A DNA stretch of 64,000 nt from Colius striatus (lineage: Eukaryota; Chordata; Aves; Coliiformes; Coliidae), in the NCBI RefSeq assembly GCF_028858725.1, contig NC_084769.1, forward strand, positions 2,287,001 through 2,351,000. Reading direction: 5' to 3'. The position numbers and the translations under genes were made by a program. The notes beneath the pieces were generated by a model. The model was given only the letters and a program-made list of their open reading frames with translations, was not told the DNA's origin and searched no databases. Shown piece by piece: positions 33,816-45,849 of this stretch. Every line of letters starts with the position of its first letter. Within the stretch, counting starts at the first letter, position 1.

Positions 33816-36157
33816 ACAATCACACTGTTTCACATCTATTTCCTGCATCTCCCACCTTTATTTCCATTGTCTCCTTCCCAATTCATTTTGATACACATTT
33901 GTTTTTATGGAGTTGACATTCTCCTTGCTTTACCTCTTTTTTAAGGTATATTTTCTTTGTCATCTTTCTTGTTATGAAAGAAGATGGCCTATCCTGGCCC
34001 ACATAATGTCTCTTCATTCAGTCAGTTTTACATGGTGGTGATCTCAACCTCCTCCCCTTCATGTGTTTGTGAAGGTGCCCTTTTGCTTTGCTCACATACT
34101 TGCCAGATTGTGACTGATTCCATTTTATTTTTATAGTATTATTTGTCCTTGTTTTTCATGCCCTGGCTGTGCTTCTCTTACTCTGCCAGCTCTCAATTTT
34201 GAGCCATCTAGCATGCCATTAGAATACTTCACTCCTAAGTAGTCATTCAAACAGGCGAAGCAACCCCCTTCAGGAGAGATTAATTCAAACCCACAACTGC
34301 ATCTATGAACTGCAGTCCTTTTAAACCAACACCATATACAATGTGTCAAAAATGGATACAAACAACCAAGCTAATTGCTGTTACACTTCCTTAGTCATTC
34401 TGAAGCTTCAGCAGCACTAAAGGCTGCGTTCCCCTGCTATTTACAGCATAATTGATTAATATTCATTTGATATTTATCTTGCTGAGAAAGAACCAACAGT
34501 AAATGTTACTGAGAACCACCCCAGGCACTGCAGAAAAAAACATCAAAACAGGAATATAAATGGAAAATCAGAATTTCTTGCCACCTGAAGATGGTGCAAA
34601 GGCATAACAAAGGAATTCTTGCAGACCTAAGGAAGAAAGAAGTCTGGAAGATTTCTTTTCTCAGTGCAGAGTCTTTAAATGGTACCTCAGCAGGTGCCTG
34701 ACTGCCCTGGGAATTTCTGCATTTAAAGGTGAATATACATGAGGATGTGGTTTTAGAAAACATCCAACTATCACAAACCAAGTGTAGCTGATACAAGGGG
34801 CAAAAACCTGACCTGCACCTGGGCCAAAAGCAAGATGAATCTTCAGTCTGTAATTCAGGGTCTTTAAGGACAACACATTCAGCCTGCAGGAAAAGAAAAC
34901 CAAAAGCTGTCCACATAGCATTGCCACAATGGATTACTCTGATGGAAACTAGGCAAAGTTTTGCTTGCCTCTTTGTTACTCAAGCCTTCCTCAGGCTTTT
35001 CACACATGTGCTTCCATACAGGTGGAACATGTGTGGGTTTTAACACTCAGCCCTTTGCTGAACAGCTCCAGGGATCTTACAGGAATTCCAGCCCAACTTT
35101 AGCAGGGTGTTTTAAAAGCCACCAAGTGTGAGCAGAAGGACTGCTGGCTGTCATTGCAGAAACTGTGTGCTCCATCCTTGCTGAATATTAACAGCTGTGT
35201 CAAGGGGAAAAAAAACCCCTCTCAATATGCCAAATTTATTTCAAGTGTGGTGAAGTTGTGGATGAGAATGAATCGCCCTTCCCCAAAAGGCAGACTGGCA
35301 CAAATCTTACCGAAACTCCAGTGCATGGTGGATGCCCTGCTCTTTGATGCAGGACTCTTACCGCCTGCACACTCCTGCTGGGAAAGGTGATTACAGAGAA
35401 ACATTTGTACAGGCATCCAAATCAAGAGACAAATCCCATGGATTTTCTATCTGCTGGCTGAACGCAGGGAAGAAAGGATAGAAAGCATGAAGTTGTCTCT
35501 CGTTTTGAAACAGAGAGTGATTTTTTTTGCATGAAGCAGATGGGCTTGAGGTCAATTTTAAAACTTTGTTTCATTTAAAGCACCGAATTTTCATGTCAGG
35601 TTTTAAAAGTGTCACTGTGAAACACGGCTCCCTTCCAAAACATCTGAGGTGGAAAATCAAATGGCTTCATTTTGAAAGAGCTGAAACAAATACTTGAGCT
35701 CCTCCAACGTATTTTCTTTCTTGCCATGGCTGATTTTTACCCAAATTTATGAATAGTTTGTAACTCCCTGTGAGTTTGCTGTGGGGAAATAATAAAAACA
35801 CAGATTCATGTGCCCTGAGGCTGCCTTCAGCTAGGAATAACATCACACTAGATGTTGTTAATGTTGATTTAACATGTAACCATGATGACTTGTCAGATCT
35901 AAACCAGAATGTCAGGGAATATGAGCTATTTATTTAAGAGCTGGATACAGCAAAATATCTTCAGCCTAAAGTAGTGGCATAAAAAACCCCAAAGTTGCAA
36001 GAACTAAACAGAGCTCTTAGACTTAGGAACACTTTGAAAATGAGCTGGGCTAACAGTTGTTGTGTCTTTGGCTTCAAAAGAGTGCTTCATGTGCATGAGC
36101 ACAGGGAGAAATGGAAATACAAAGTTCCTCCAAAATTACTACACCCTGGGTTATTTG

Positions 36158-36580
36158 GGAAAGACAGAAAGGCAGAGAGAGGGAAAGAGGGAAAAGGGGA
36201 AGGAGGGAAGGAGGGAAGGAGAAAGAGAGAGAAAGTGGGAGAGAAAGAAAGAGGGAGAGAAAGAAAGAGAGAAAGAGAGAAAGAAAGAGAGAAAGAGAGA
36301 AAGAGAGAAAGAAAGAGAGAAAGCAGGAAATAGAGAGAAAGAGAGAGAGAAGGGGGAGAAGTAGGGAGAAGGAGAGAGGAGAGAGAGAAATGGAGAAAGA
36401 GAAAGAGAAAGAGAAAGAGAAAGAGAAAGAGAAAGAGAAAGAGAAAGAGAAAGAGAAAGAGATAGAAAGAAGGTGAGAGAGAAGGTGAGAGAAGGAGAAT
36501 GAGAGAGAAGGTGAAAGAGAAAGACAAAGAGGGAGAGAAAGGGAGAGAAAAAGGAGGAAGAAAGAGAGGAAGAGAAAAAG
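36158..36580. repeat. Long polypurine (GAAA/GAGA) tract
   Basis: About 420 bases are almost entirely A and G on the plus strand. The core (GAAAGA)n run is at about 36393-36466, with GGGAA, GAGAGA and GGAGAA variants around it. Homopurine mirror-repeat sequence like this can adopt triplex DNA. The long open frames on both strands are by-products of the repeat. Confidence 0.97.
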
Positions 36581-37378
36581 CAAGCAAGCAAGCCAGAACC
36601 CATGAAATCGACCCATGCCCTGGAGGGCCGGTCTGTGGTGATATCTCTGTGGAGAAGGGAGTGGGATTTCCACAGAAGGAGACCATTAGTCAATCCTTGG
36701 CTTCACATTAGGCCTTTCAATAAAAAAGGGTAAAAGAAAATGAGTTACATGCAAATACCTGCAGGTAATCTATTCAGCATCCTGCAGCTCGGGCTCTGCC
36801 AAAAGCTTTAGGGATGAAGGCACATGCTGGAAAGAGAAGCTGTGTTCTCTGAAAATGCAGCTTTTCCTTTTTACTCCCTTCCCAAATTTCCCAGTTAGGG
36901 CAGGCTTGTCAAAGCTCACAGAAGACAAGACTTGAAATACCAGTACAGGGTTTCTCTGAACTGGGGACTGAGATCCACTGTCCAAAATAGTGGTGTTAAT
37001 AAACTAAACATCATACATTCAGTTCTCATTAACAGTTTCTCAGGCAAAGTGACCTTCCCTCACCAGCTAGAATTCTGAGTTTTTCCAGTCATATGTCAAG
37101 GTTAAACCTCTGTGTACTGGAAGGACTTGACTTCCCAGAGATATCCTCTACACAAGCAACATTCAAGTCTTAACTCACTGTAATTACCTGTTAATTCATC
37201 TGGGGTGTGCCACAGCTTTCTATTAACAACAGGACCTTATTTGCTTTACACTCAGGAAGGGCTCCTTTCATAGAGATTGCTATGTGTTAAATAATTATTG
37301 GAGATCCAAAAAAACCCCAAGGGGAAACCTCACAATCTCTTTCAAAAGGTCTTTCCAGAGACTAAGGCACTTCTTTAA

Positions 37379-37640
37379 ACACAGAATGGTGGGGTTGGAA
37401 GGGAGCTTTAGAGATCATCCAGTCCAACCCCCCTGCAGAAGCAGGGTCACTTAGATCAGGTCACACAGGAACATGTCCAGGTGGGTCTTGAAGCCCTCCA
37501 AGGAAGGAGCCTCCACACCCTCCCTGGGCAGCCTGGGCCAGGGCTCCCTCACCTCACAGGGAAAGAGTTTTTCCTTATGTTTCAATGGAACTTTTTGTGT
37601 TCCAGCTCATCCCATCACCCCTTGTCCTGTTGCTAGAACA
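37379..37640 (-). mobile_element. CR1 LINE 3' tail
   Basis: ACAGAATGGTGGGGTTGGAA, GAGATCATCCAGTCCAACCC, CACAGGAACATGTCCAGGTG and CCATCACCCCTTGTCCTGTT appear in antisense CR1 order. Confidence 0.93.
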
Positions 37641-40600
37641 TCCCTCAGAAGATTATCTCAATAGGGTATTCACTTAGAAATCCTTCTAACTGCAAAGTTT
37701 GGCAAGGAACAGAAAAGACCTTTTTCTCATGTGAAGAATTTCTGACTCTGTGATTCAGGCCAGAGACAGAGCAAAGAAACACGTCTCCCTGTGCTACAGC
37801 CAATGCCCTGGCCAGTGCTTAACCTCAGAGCTGGGATTTCAAAGGCAGTGTTTCTGATTCCTAAGGAATATGAGCAATACATTTCTATTCACTCCTCAAA
37901 TGAAATCAAAGCACAGACTAATACCATCCACAGGCACATCTCCTCTACCCCCTCTTCAACTCCCCCTGCCCTCTCACTTCCACCTTGGTGTAAGATGGCC
38001 TGCATGCTGGACCACGCTCTGCTTACATAAAGTAACAATCCCCACAGAAACACCACCAGTGTTATTCGTAAGAAGCATTTCATTAACTCCCGGTGATTTA
38101 CAGCCAGAGAGCTGCAATGTGATTCAAGCCTAACAACGTGCATCTTAGATGATTTCTTCTTCATTGTTTGCTTTCGAGAGGCCGCGCTGGGACTATTTAC
38201 TGAACCACTGCATTGCCTCATAGCCCTGTGTTCTGGGACACACGTCTTGGGGAGGCTGAAACGTTCCCAAGCCTGGCTGCACACATTTCAGAGTCCTTCC
38301 TGTAAATGTACATTGGTACAGAGTATTTATTTGACAGCTCTGCTCGTGGTGGAGATGGACTTGTACATTCCTGAGAGGCAGATATTTGGCATGTGAGGGT
38401 GCTGGATGTTCATTGTCAGGTGTATTTCTCTCTCCTGCCTTGCTAGAAAAAAAAGAACTGAAATGAAAGGGGATTGTGTTTTGTGATGCTTGAAGGGCAG
38501 ATTCCTTGAAAGAAAACCTGTGGCACAGAGGCACCTCATACCACAGCAGACAACCAGGCTGTAATTTGACAGGTGCTTTAAGCCCTGTTACACTGGCAGC
38601 ACCTCTGAAATAAGTTGGTACATGCCATCCCCTCCTGGCATGGCACCCTGGTTTTGACCATGAGATCAAATGGATTGAAGAAATGAGCCAGCTAAACCCA
38701 ACTTCGTTCAGTGTTAGCTTTTCAGATGGTCCATTTCCCAGCCTAGCTTGCCTCATGGCTGCACACACACTCAGGATACAGGAGAAACAAGGGGATGAAG
38801 GGTAGCTAGGACAGCTTCTTTAGGGACACAACCACTTGTGTGCACTTGGTATCTCCTTGATGTCAAGGTCTGAAGAACTACAAGCTTTGGTATCCAGAGT
38901 TAGATCCAGTGAAATCCAGAGTTACCATCATGGAGATTTGCAATGCTGTTTAGAGGTCTATGTCCTGCCTAAGGTATCACTTACAGCTACTAGGAATACA
39001 ATGAGTCTAAGACTTAGATCTGTTCCTCTCCAGGGCCTGGTGCTGCACTGAGGACAGGAAGATCTTTCTGTTTGCCTGGGGTTTTTTTACCAGTAACTGA
39101 GTAGAGATCAGTGAGGATGGGAGGTGGCACAGTAATCATCATTCCCTTCAGGCAGGCTAGCTGCTGGGTTCACTGAAGAGGGGTCAAATCTGTGTCTGAC
39201 CACACAGCACTGGTTGCTCTGGAACATGGAGTCTCTGTTCTCACTCTTAGAATGTGTGAAAACTTCCAAAGTAAACAGGGAAAAAGCACTGTTAAACAGG
39301 AATCATGGAATCATGACCATCCCCTGCTTACTAAGGACAATGTGTGATAAAGTCTGGGCAGAATGGGTGAGCAGGTTCTTAAAGAACAACCTGAAATCTG
39401 ATTTCGCCCTTTTTTAAGGCACTAACAGTCTACAAAAGCATTTGTAGCATTTGCACCATTTTCCAGAGTCTGCAAATCTTGAAGCTAAGCTGGGAAGGCA
39501 TCACTAGCCTTTGTTGGCCAGGTTTTGAATGGAAGCCCAAACCAAACTGGGTAGCTGTGGAACTTGATTGTGTCAGAGCATAAATGTACTATGTGGGCCA
39601 TCAAAACAGGTCTGTGGTTGAATCTGAGTTCTGACCACGCTCAAGCTAAATCACCCAGCACTGCCAACACTCAGATGCTGCTGCTAGACTTGTCTGGAGG
39701 ACAAGGCTTCTTTGCAGCTGGGGTACCTCAAGGATCAGATGGGCACTGAGCAGGGTTTTCATTATGACAGTTATGAACTAAGAACCTAAAGTCCATTCAC
39801 TTCCTTCTTTGGATCTGTTCTAACTTTAAAAGAACCAAACTACTCTCCCTCTGAATGCAATTCTGTAAGATTCTTAACAGTACTGTCCAGAAGCTGAGGT
39901 AGGGTCAAATTGTATTGGTACCAATAGAAAGGTAAGCTTATGGCTGTAAACTTTCTGCCAGCCCAATCAGGCTATTTCCTGCAGTAGATGAGTCCTAACC
40001 CTACACTGACAGAAGGGTCTTGGCTTTCTTTTGAAGTTTCCAGTTCAGATTTCCAGGGTCATCAAGAGCTTTTCAGATCCTTGAAGAACAAATCTGGTGT
40101 CAACAAAGACTGCCCAGAGAAATCCTGAGAGTTTCAAAGCTCATGGTACCCTGTGCTGTATTTTACCCCTCGATTTTCTCCTTTAGCTAAACTCCTCAGT
40201 TATGAAATCAATGCTTTTCCCTTTCCTCTGATTCATTTGTGGCTGACACTATAAACTCACAACACATGGAAACCAGTTAACATATCAACCCCAAGTCAAC
40301 TCCATGTCACTTAAGCAACTTGGCCCAGTTCAGTATCTCCAATGAATTTCCTTCACCAAACGAGCACAAACACACTGTTCAGCTGAAATCCCAAAGCAGG
40401 CCCTGTAAACAGACCGGTGTTGCTGCATTCCCTGGAGTTTGGGGGAATAAGGCTCTTTCAGATGAGCAGCGACTTCCTGACATGACCACGGTTACTGGAG
40501 AGCAGCCTGCCACTCTGACATTTAAATCTGAAATCTCATGTACTTAGGTCATAACATAATCACCTCCTCCTCCCTGGCTATTCCAGCTAAACCTCTCCCT

Positions 40601-41841
40601 TTTACTCATCTCACTGGTAACCGACTTTGTGTTTACAAAGCAATAGTAAACACACTTATCCATTGTCAAGGCAGAAAACAATAAGGAAAAAATCTCCAAC
40701 ACGGGGCCATAGTTTCATCCACTTCTCTCACAAACCAGATATGGATGTCTGAGGCTGCCACAATAATTACCCCGTGGGTAAAACTCTCCCTGAATTCTGA
40801 GGTGATTGCTGTGCAGGCAGAGTGCAAGCCCAGGTTCCCTTTGTATGGCCAATGAAGGCAAAATGTTCTGGGAACCTTGTTCTGGCTGCTCTTGCACAGG
40901 CCTCGAGTGTGCAGGCAAAGCTCAACCCATTTCACTGCAATGCTTTGCTGCTATACAGCTCCTCCTGCTTCTCTCTCGAAGTAGAAGCCCAGCTGTGCTA
41001 AGTGACAAAGTCAGCTCCTGCTGTTTGTCCAACTCATTGGCATACCTTGAATTTCTGGGGATGAATTTCTTTCACAGGCAGTGCTGTTTGACTCCCAACC
41101 ACACAAAATGCTTTGGCCAATGAGCACCAGCCTGTTTGCAGTTCTGACAGCAACATTTAACAGATTAGTCACTTTAGTTTTAAAGGAAACCTGAAAGCAA
41201 TATGCTTGCTTTTTTTTCCCCTTGGCCTAGGACACATATTGCCCAGGCCTTGCTCATGACTGCAATGCACATGTGTAAAGAGGGTATTGGAACAGAGAGC
41301 AGGTCTAGGATTCAATCAGCTGTATCCAACTGCTTGGTCACAATCTTGGATTCATTGTGTGCTCCTGAGTCCAAGAGCTATTAGAGAAAGATGTGTGTGG
41401 TTCTTTCCTTTCACCCACCCATGCTGAAGCAGCCACACTTTGTACCTGCCACCTCACAAGAAGTCCAGTCCATCCCAGCAGTACCATCTGCATGACCATG
41501 TGAGTCCTGCCAGCTCTCTCAGGATCCATAAAAGACCCTTTTCTTTAGTCACCTGCAGGAAGAAGGATGCTGCAGTAACCACAGCCTTTTACCCTCCCCT
41601 TCAATGAGGAGGCAGTGCTTTCTCTCCCTCACACTGCTCATCCTGGACATCCAAGTGCTTTTTTCCATGAAGCAGCTCTTTCCTGAAATCTCTTTGGAAG
41701 ACGAGTTCCCGCTGGCTAACACACCACATGTTTGCACCCAGAAGTCACCTAAAACCAGTCTACACTTCATGACTTCTCTAAGCTGAGTCATATCCATGCT
41801 AAAAGTCCTCCTGACCTGAGATAGGGGAGCCTCCCCGAGAC

Positions 41842-42255
41842 GATGATGTTCCTCTGAGGTGGTGGGCTGTCCCTGAGATGATGAGGAACGGTGAGGTTCC
41901 CCCAGGGTGGTGTGGACCCCCTGAGATGGTGGGGGACCCTCTGGGATGGTGGGGGTCCCCCTGAGATGGTGGGGGTCCCTCTGGGATGGTGGGGGACCCT
42001 CTGAGATGGTGGGAGTCCCTCTGGGATGGTGGGGGTCCCTCTGAGGTGGTGGGGGTCTCTCTGGGACGGTGGGGGACCCCCTGAGATGGTAGGGGTCTCT
42101 CTGGGATGTTGGGGGACCCTCTGAGATGGTGGAGGTCCCTCTGAGATGGTGGGGGTCTCTCTGCGATGGTGGTGGTCCCCCTGAGATGGTGGGGGTCTCT
42201 CTGGGACAGTGGGGGACCCTCTGGGATGGTGGGGGTCCCCCTGGGATGGTGGGTT
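41842..42255. repeat. 20-bp G-rich minisatellite near the NMI promoter
   Basis: The consensus CTGGGATGGTGGGGGTCCCT repeats with an exact 20-base period; about 18 regular copies run from 41912 to 42253, with decayed copies before. Substitutions alternate G/A at the fourth base and GTCC/GACC near the end. Each unit has one GGG and one GGGGG run on the plus strand, so G-quadruplex formation is possible. It lies about 500 bases upstream of the NMI CpG-island core. Confidence 0.97.
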
Positions 42256-42559
42256 GCATGGCACTGCTTGCTGCTTGGTTTTCCAGAGGTTTTTAATCCA
42301 GAAGTGCCTGTTTTGAATGCAGCATGTCCATCAGCCAACCTGTCACTGAGTGTTTTATGCCTTTTGCCATAACCCGGCAAGGAAGGAAGACCTGTTCCTT
42401 AGAGCACAAACATGTCATCACAGGGAACGTGGTTTAAAACCAACAAGAAAGAAACGAAAGGAGGAAATTCACCAGGATTAACTTGAAGACGCCAAGTTCT
42501 AGTCACTTTTACTTCACAGAAAAGCCCAACCTAGAAGCCTCCAGCGCAGTTAAGAGCCG

Positions 42560-43110
42560 GCTGAGAAAGAGGAGAGGAGGGGGCTGAAGCCACGCTGTGG
42601 CCCCGCAGGCGCGGCGGCTTTCGCCAGCCCGGCCGCTGGCACCCCTGAGCCGCGGGGCCCGGCGGCGGCGGGGAGCCGGGCGGGGAGGCGGGGGACGCGG
42701 GGCGGCAGGGGACGGACACCCGCCGGCCCCTCCTCCGCCCGCGGCCAAGCGAAAGCGAAAGCGGGGCGGCTGGGGAGGCGGCCGGCGGCGGAGAGGGGCT
42801 GCGGCAGCGCGGCGGCGAGCGCGGAGCTGCGCGGGACCCGCCGCCCCGGGCACTTCCCAGCGAGCCCGTAAGTGCTGCGAGCCCCGGTTGCCGCCGGGGT
42901 CCCGGCCGCTGCCTGCGGCTGCTCGTCCGCGAGGCCCCCGGGCTGCTGCAGCCCTGTCCCCCGGGGCCTCCGCACCGGAGAAGGCGGCTGGGACGCGCTG
43001 CCGGGGCCAGCGGGGGCCGCGGGGCTGCTGCAGCTTCCAGCGCGGCCACGAGCCACGGTTGTGGTCCCTCGGACCGCGAGAGAAAGCACGGTGGTGCAGG
43101 CGAGGCGGGC
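42560..43110 (+). promoter_or_regulatory. NMI: NMI CpG-island promoter with ISRE
   Basis: Dense CpG sequence holds a perfect interferon-stimulated response element core GAAAGCGAAA at 42751-42760. About 110 bases downstream is a good splice donor (CGAGCCC|GTAAGT). NMI is interferon-inducible in mammals, so an ISRE just upstream of the untranslated first exon is expected. The long open frames here on both strands are composition artefacts. Confidence 0.75.
42780..42867 (+). other. NMI: Probable NMI untranslated exon 1
   Basis: The end is set by the GTAAGT donor at 42868 inside the CpG island. The start is inferred as shortly downstream of the ISRE. No in-frame ATG leads into the coding frame, so it would be 5' UTR. 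Confidence 0.5.
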
Positions 43111-44171
43111 CTCTTGGCCGCTGGCCTGGGCAGAAGCCAAGGGAAGGTGCTTTTCGGCTGTGCTGCTTTCGCTTTCCTAGATCAGGAACCTGTACTTGGG
43201 TCAATACATTTTGAATCCTTAACATCCCAAGAAGGGATGATTCACCAAATACAACCTCAAGACTCGTTGAATGCAACAGGGACAGTGGTGTCAGGTAAAA
43301 ACCAAGCTCGGGATTCCCAGGTGAGGGCATCAGAAGTGTTCATGCAGGACTGGCTGCTGCTGCTCCGTGCTTGACAGATGGCCCTACGTAGTAACTGACG
43401 TGTGCCTGCCCTGGCATCCACGGGCTACACTTGCTTGGGGACCTCTGTGCCTTAGATTCTGGCTGAATGGCCCATGAACTTGTCTAAATTCCCTTTTATG
43501 CACTTCTGCAAAGTGTTGTCAGAAGCCTGAGTTTTACTCAGGGAGATGCCAGAGCCCGAGTTTTGCTTTAGCTGCTGTGTAAGGGAAGTGTTTCTATTTG
43601 TGTTAAGCAGGTTCTGTCTCTTAAGCACAGAGCACACAGGATGCTAAGCACGTGTGTAGCATAAAGGTAAGTACCTGAGTTTCAGGAGAGGAATAGTAAA
43701 AGCTGTGCAATGCAGAATCCCTCATGTATGTCTCTGGCTTTCATGCTTAGTGAGGAAAGCGGCTTCACATATCCAGTATCTACCACTTCTGCCTATAAAC
43801 GATACAACATGTATCTTTTCCAAGTCTTTTTGCTCAATACAGCTTCTGGTATTCCTTTCTGCTTTTCTATTCTGCTGCTGCTGCAGCAAAACAAAGCCAA
43901 TGCACACAAGTTTGTAACGTTTGTTCCTGTTCCCTCAGGTTTCAATGGATGTAACAAGTCCCCCGCTGTCTTTAAAAGATAATGGGTTTGTAAGTATTTC
44001 CCCATGTGCTGCCTGGAAAAAACAATCTGTGTTTGATCATAGTATCTCTGACTGAAGGTTTGTGCTGGGGCAGTGCTTCTGAGGCTTCTTGTCTCACCTT
44101 CTTACATCTTTTAATACTTGGACTGGAACATAAAAAGTTCCATTGAAATAGAAGGGAAAACTGATTCAGTG

Positions 44172-44363
44172 TGAGGTGAGGGAGCCCTGGCCCAGGCTGC
44201 CCAGGGAGGGTGTGGAGGCTCCTTCCTTGGAGCTCTTCAACACCCAGCTGGACACATTCCTGTGTGACCTGATCTAAGTGACCCTGCTTCTGCAGGGGGG
44301 TTGGACTGGATGATCTCTAAAGGTCCCTTCCAACCCTACCATTCTATGATGATTCTATGACAT
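44172..44363 (+). mobile_element. CR1 LINE 3' tail
   Basis: GTGAGGTGAGGGAGCCCTGG, CCCAGGGAGGGTGTGGAGGC, GTGTGACCTGATCTAAGTGA and ATTCTATGATGATTCTATGA. Confidence 0.95.
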
Positions 44364-45312
44364 TCCTCATTGCTCCCTCCTGTTCCCACAGGGAAAGTCC
44401 CCTTCCTGTTTGAATGTTCCTGTCCTACCTCATCTGTCTCTGTGGAGGATTGATAGGGGAATTTCCTTTTTCCTGGTGCCTCCCTCCCTTCAGATGCTGC
44501 AGTGCAGCAAGTAGTCTGGATGGGGCTTTCCCTGGGATTTCTTGCATTGTCTGTGTTATATGTTAGAGCAGCTTCCAGCTGTGGCACGTGCATCCTTCTG
44601 CTCCCCTGCACTCAGAGCCTTTAGCAATGCAAAGTCTTTTGCTGGATTTAAGTTACATACAGATGGGGATTTCCCTGTTGCTTAAGAACTGGGCAAAGTA
44701 GTGGGGAAAAAAAACATATTGTTTTTAGGAAATACCCAACATTACCAAGAGAACTGACAAGATTATCTAATGTAGACCTCTTCCATGCCTCAGTTTCACA
44801 GTTCAAGTTTGATGTAATGCTCAGTAAAAGGGAGAGATTGTTTCAACAGGTCTCTCTGGATTTTTTTCCCCCCTTTTCTGCAGAATACTGCAGCCATAGA
44901 AACAAAACTGAACAGAGAAGATTTTCTCTCTTCTTGGCCTTCATCCAGTTAGAGTTTTCCTGTGCCTGTGCCTTTTCTTCTGCCCTGCAGTACCGAACTT
45001 CTGAAATGCTTTTTGTCACCTTCCTCCTGCTTGGTGTTACTTTTTATTATCCAGTCTCCTGAGTTTGGAAGCACCTGTTTTCATTTTTTTTCATTAAGCC
45101 TACATATCTTCTATGCTTTCTCTTAGAAGAACTGTTGAGAGAGAAACACTTGTGGGTTTGGAGGCTTAGTTCCCTGTGGAAGAACATGGAGACAAGTCAC
45201 TTTCATCATTTATCCCAACAGAAGCCTGTGAATGTTTTCAGTTGGGTAGTTGGCAAATAATGGTTACTGACCAGGATCCATTTCCTTACATTTTTTGTCC
45301 TGTCCAGCCATT

Positions 45313-45410
45313 AGAATCATAGAATGGTAGGGGTTGGAAGGGACCTTTAGAGATGATCTAGTCCAACCCCCCTGCAGAAGCAGGGTCACCTAGATCAGGT
45401 CACCTAGCTC
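45313..45410 (-). mobile_element. CR1 LINE 3' tail
   Basis: AGAATCATAGAATGGTAGGG, GTTGGAAGGGACCTTTAGAG and CAACCCCCCTGCAGAAGCAG; only the tail is present. Confidence 0.93.
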
Positions 45411-45774
45411 AATGGTTTGGCCCAAGTGTCTGAGTGCATGTTTTTGGGAAGAATTAGGTGATACATGCTATCCTCTGGTGTGTAGATAGGAGGAAGATGT
45501 GATTATGAAGTATAATCAGTCCCTGCAGATGCTTGACTCACCACACACTTTGCCTGCCTAACTGGAGAAGAACAGCAAATGGGCACACAGGCAAAATGGA
45601 CTAGACTGTCATTAATGGATGTACATTGAAACTAGTGTGGCAAAATGCTTAATGCAGATGCAGGGGAGGGTATTTTTCTTTGCTTTGAAGACTCATTTGA
45701 ATTGTTTGGTGTGTCTCAGTTATTGACTAATGGAGGGTAAGACCTGCATGTGCCTCTTCTTTCTTCTCCAGACT

Positions 45775-45849
45775 ATGACAAGCCCTGACACTTCGGACAA
45801 ATCAAAAGAGGACATGGAAGGGCTCAGAGATGAACTGAAGGAATGGAAG
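45775..45849 (+). CDS. NMI: NMI first coding exon
   Basis: The acceptor TTCTCCAG precedes 45772 and the ATG is three bases in. It encodes MTSPDTSDKSKEDMEGLRDE then LKEWK. The only in-frame junction to the next exon is AAG|GCAAGT, a GC donor with otherwise perfect consensus. A GT four bases on would shift the frame. Confidence 0.8.

Larger units (their letters stand above)
27300..41840. other. Gene-free spacer between divergent TNFAIP6 and NMI
   Basis: About 14.5 kb without recognisable exons. It contains a (CCCAT)n microsatellite, an ancient LINE remnant, two CR1 tails and a long polypurine tract. Open frames here (for example 28108-28473, 32021-32473, 34506-34916) have no family motifs. The interval could hold shared enhancers for the two inflammatory genes, but nothing in the sequence proves this. 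Confidence 0.6.
43111..45770 (+). other. NMI: NMI intron 1
   Basis: Between the untranslated exon and the first coding exon. It contains a sense CR1 tail and an antisense CR1 tail. I see no further exon. AG-rich and T-rich stretches are ordinary intron sequence. Confidence 0.6.

Noticed and set aside
34506-34916. 136-codon minus-strand frame
   Set aside because: No family motif, Cys/Phe/Ser-rich chance composition, no promoter or splice support.
36074-36693. Open frames up to 199 codons made of Ser/Leu/Phe or Lys/Glu/Arg
   Set aside because: Direct translation of the polypurine repeat in several frames.
41549-42380. 236-codon Pro/Ser/His-rich minus-strand frame
   Set aside because: It is the 20-bp minisatellite read in three frames; period 60 bases gives the apparent protein repeat.
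42509-43330. Minus-strand 273-codon frame and other long frames at the NMI CpG island
   Set aside because: Same compositional artefact; multiple frames are open together and none shows a domain.
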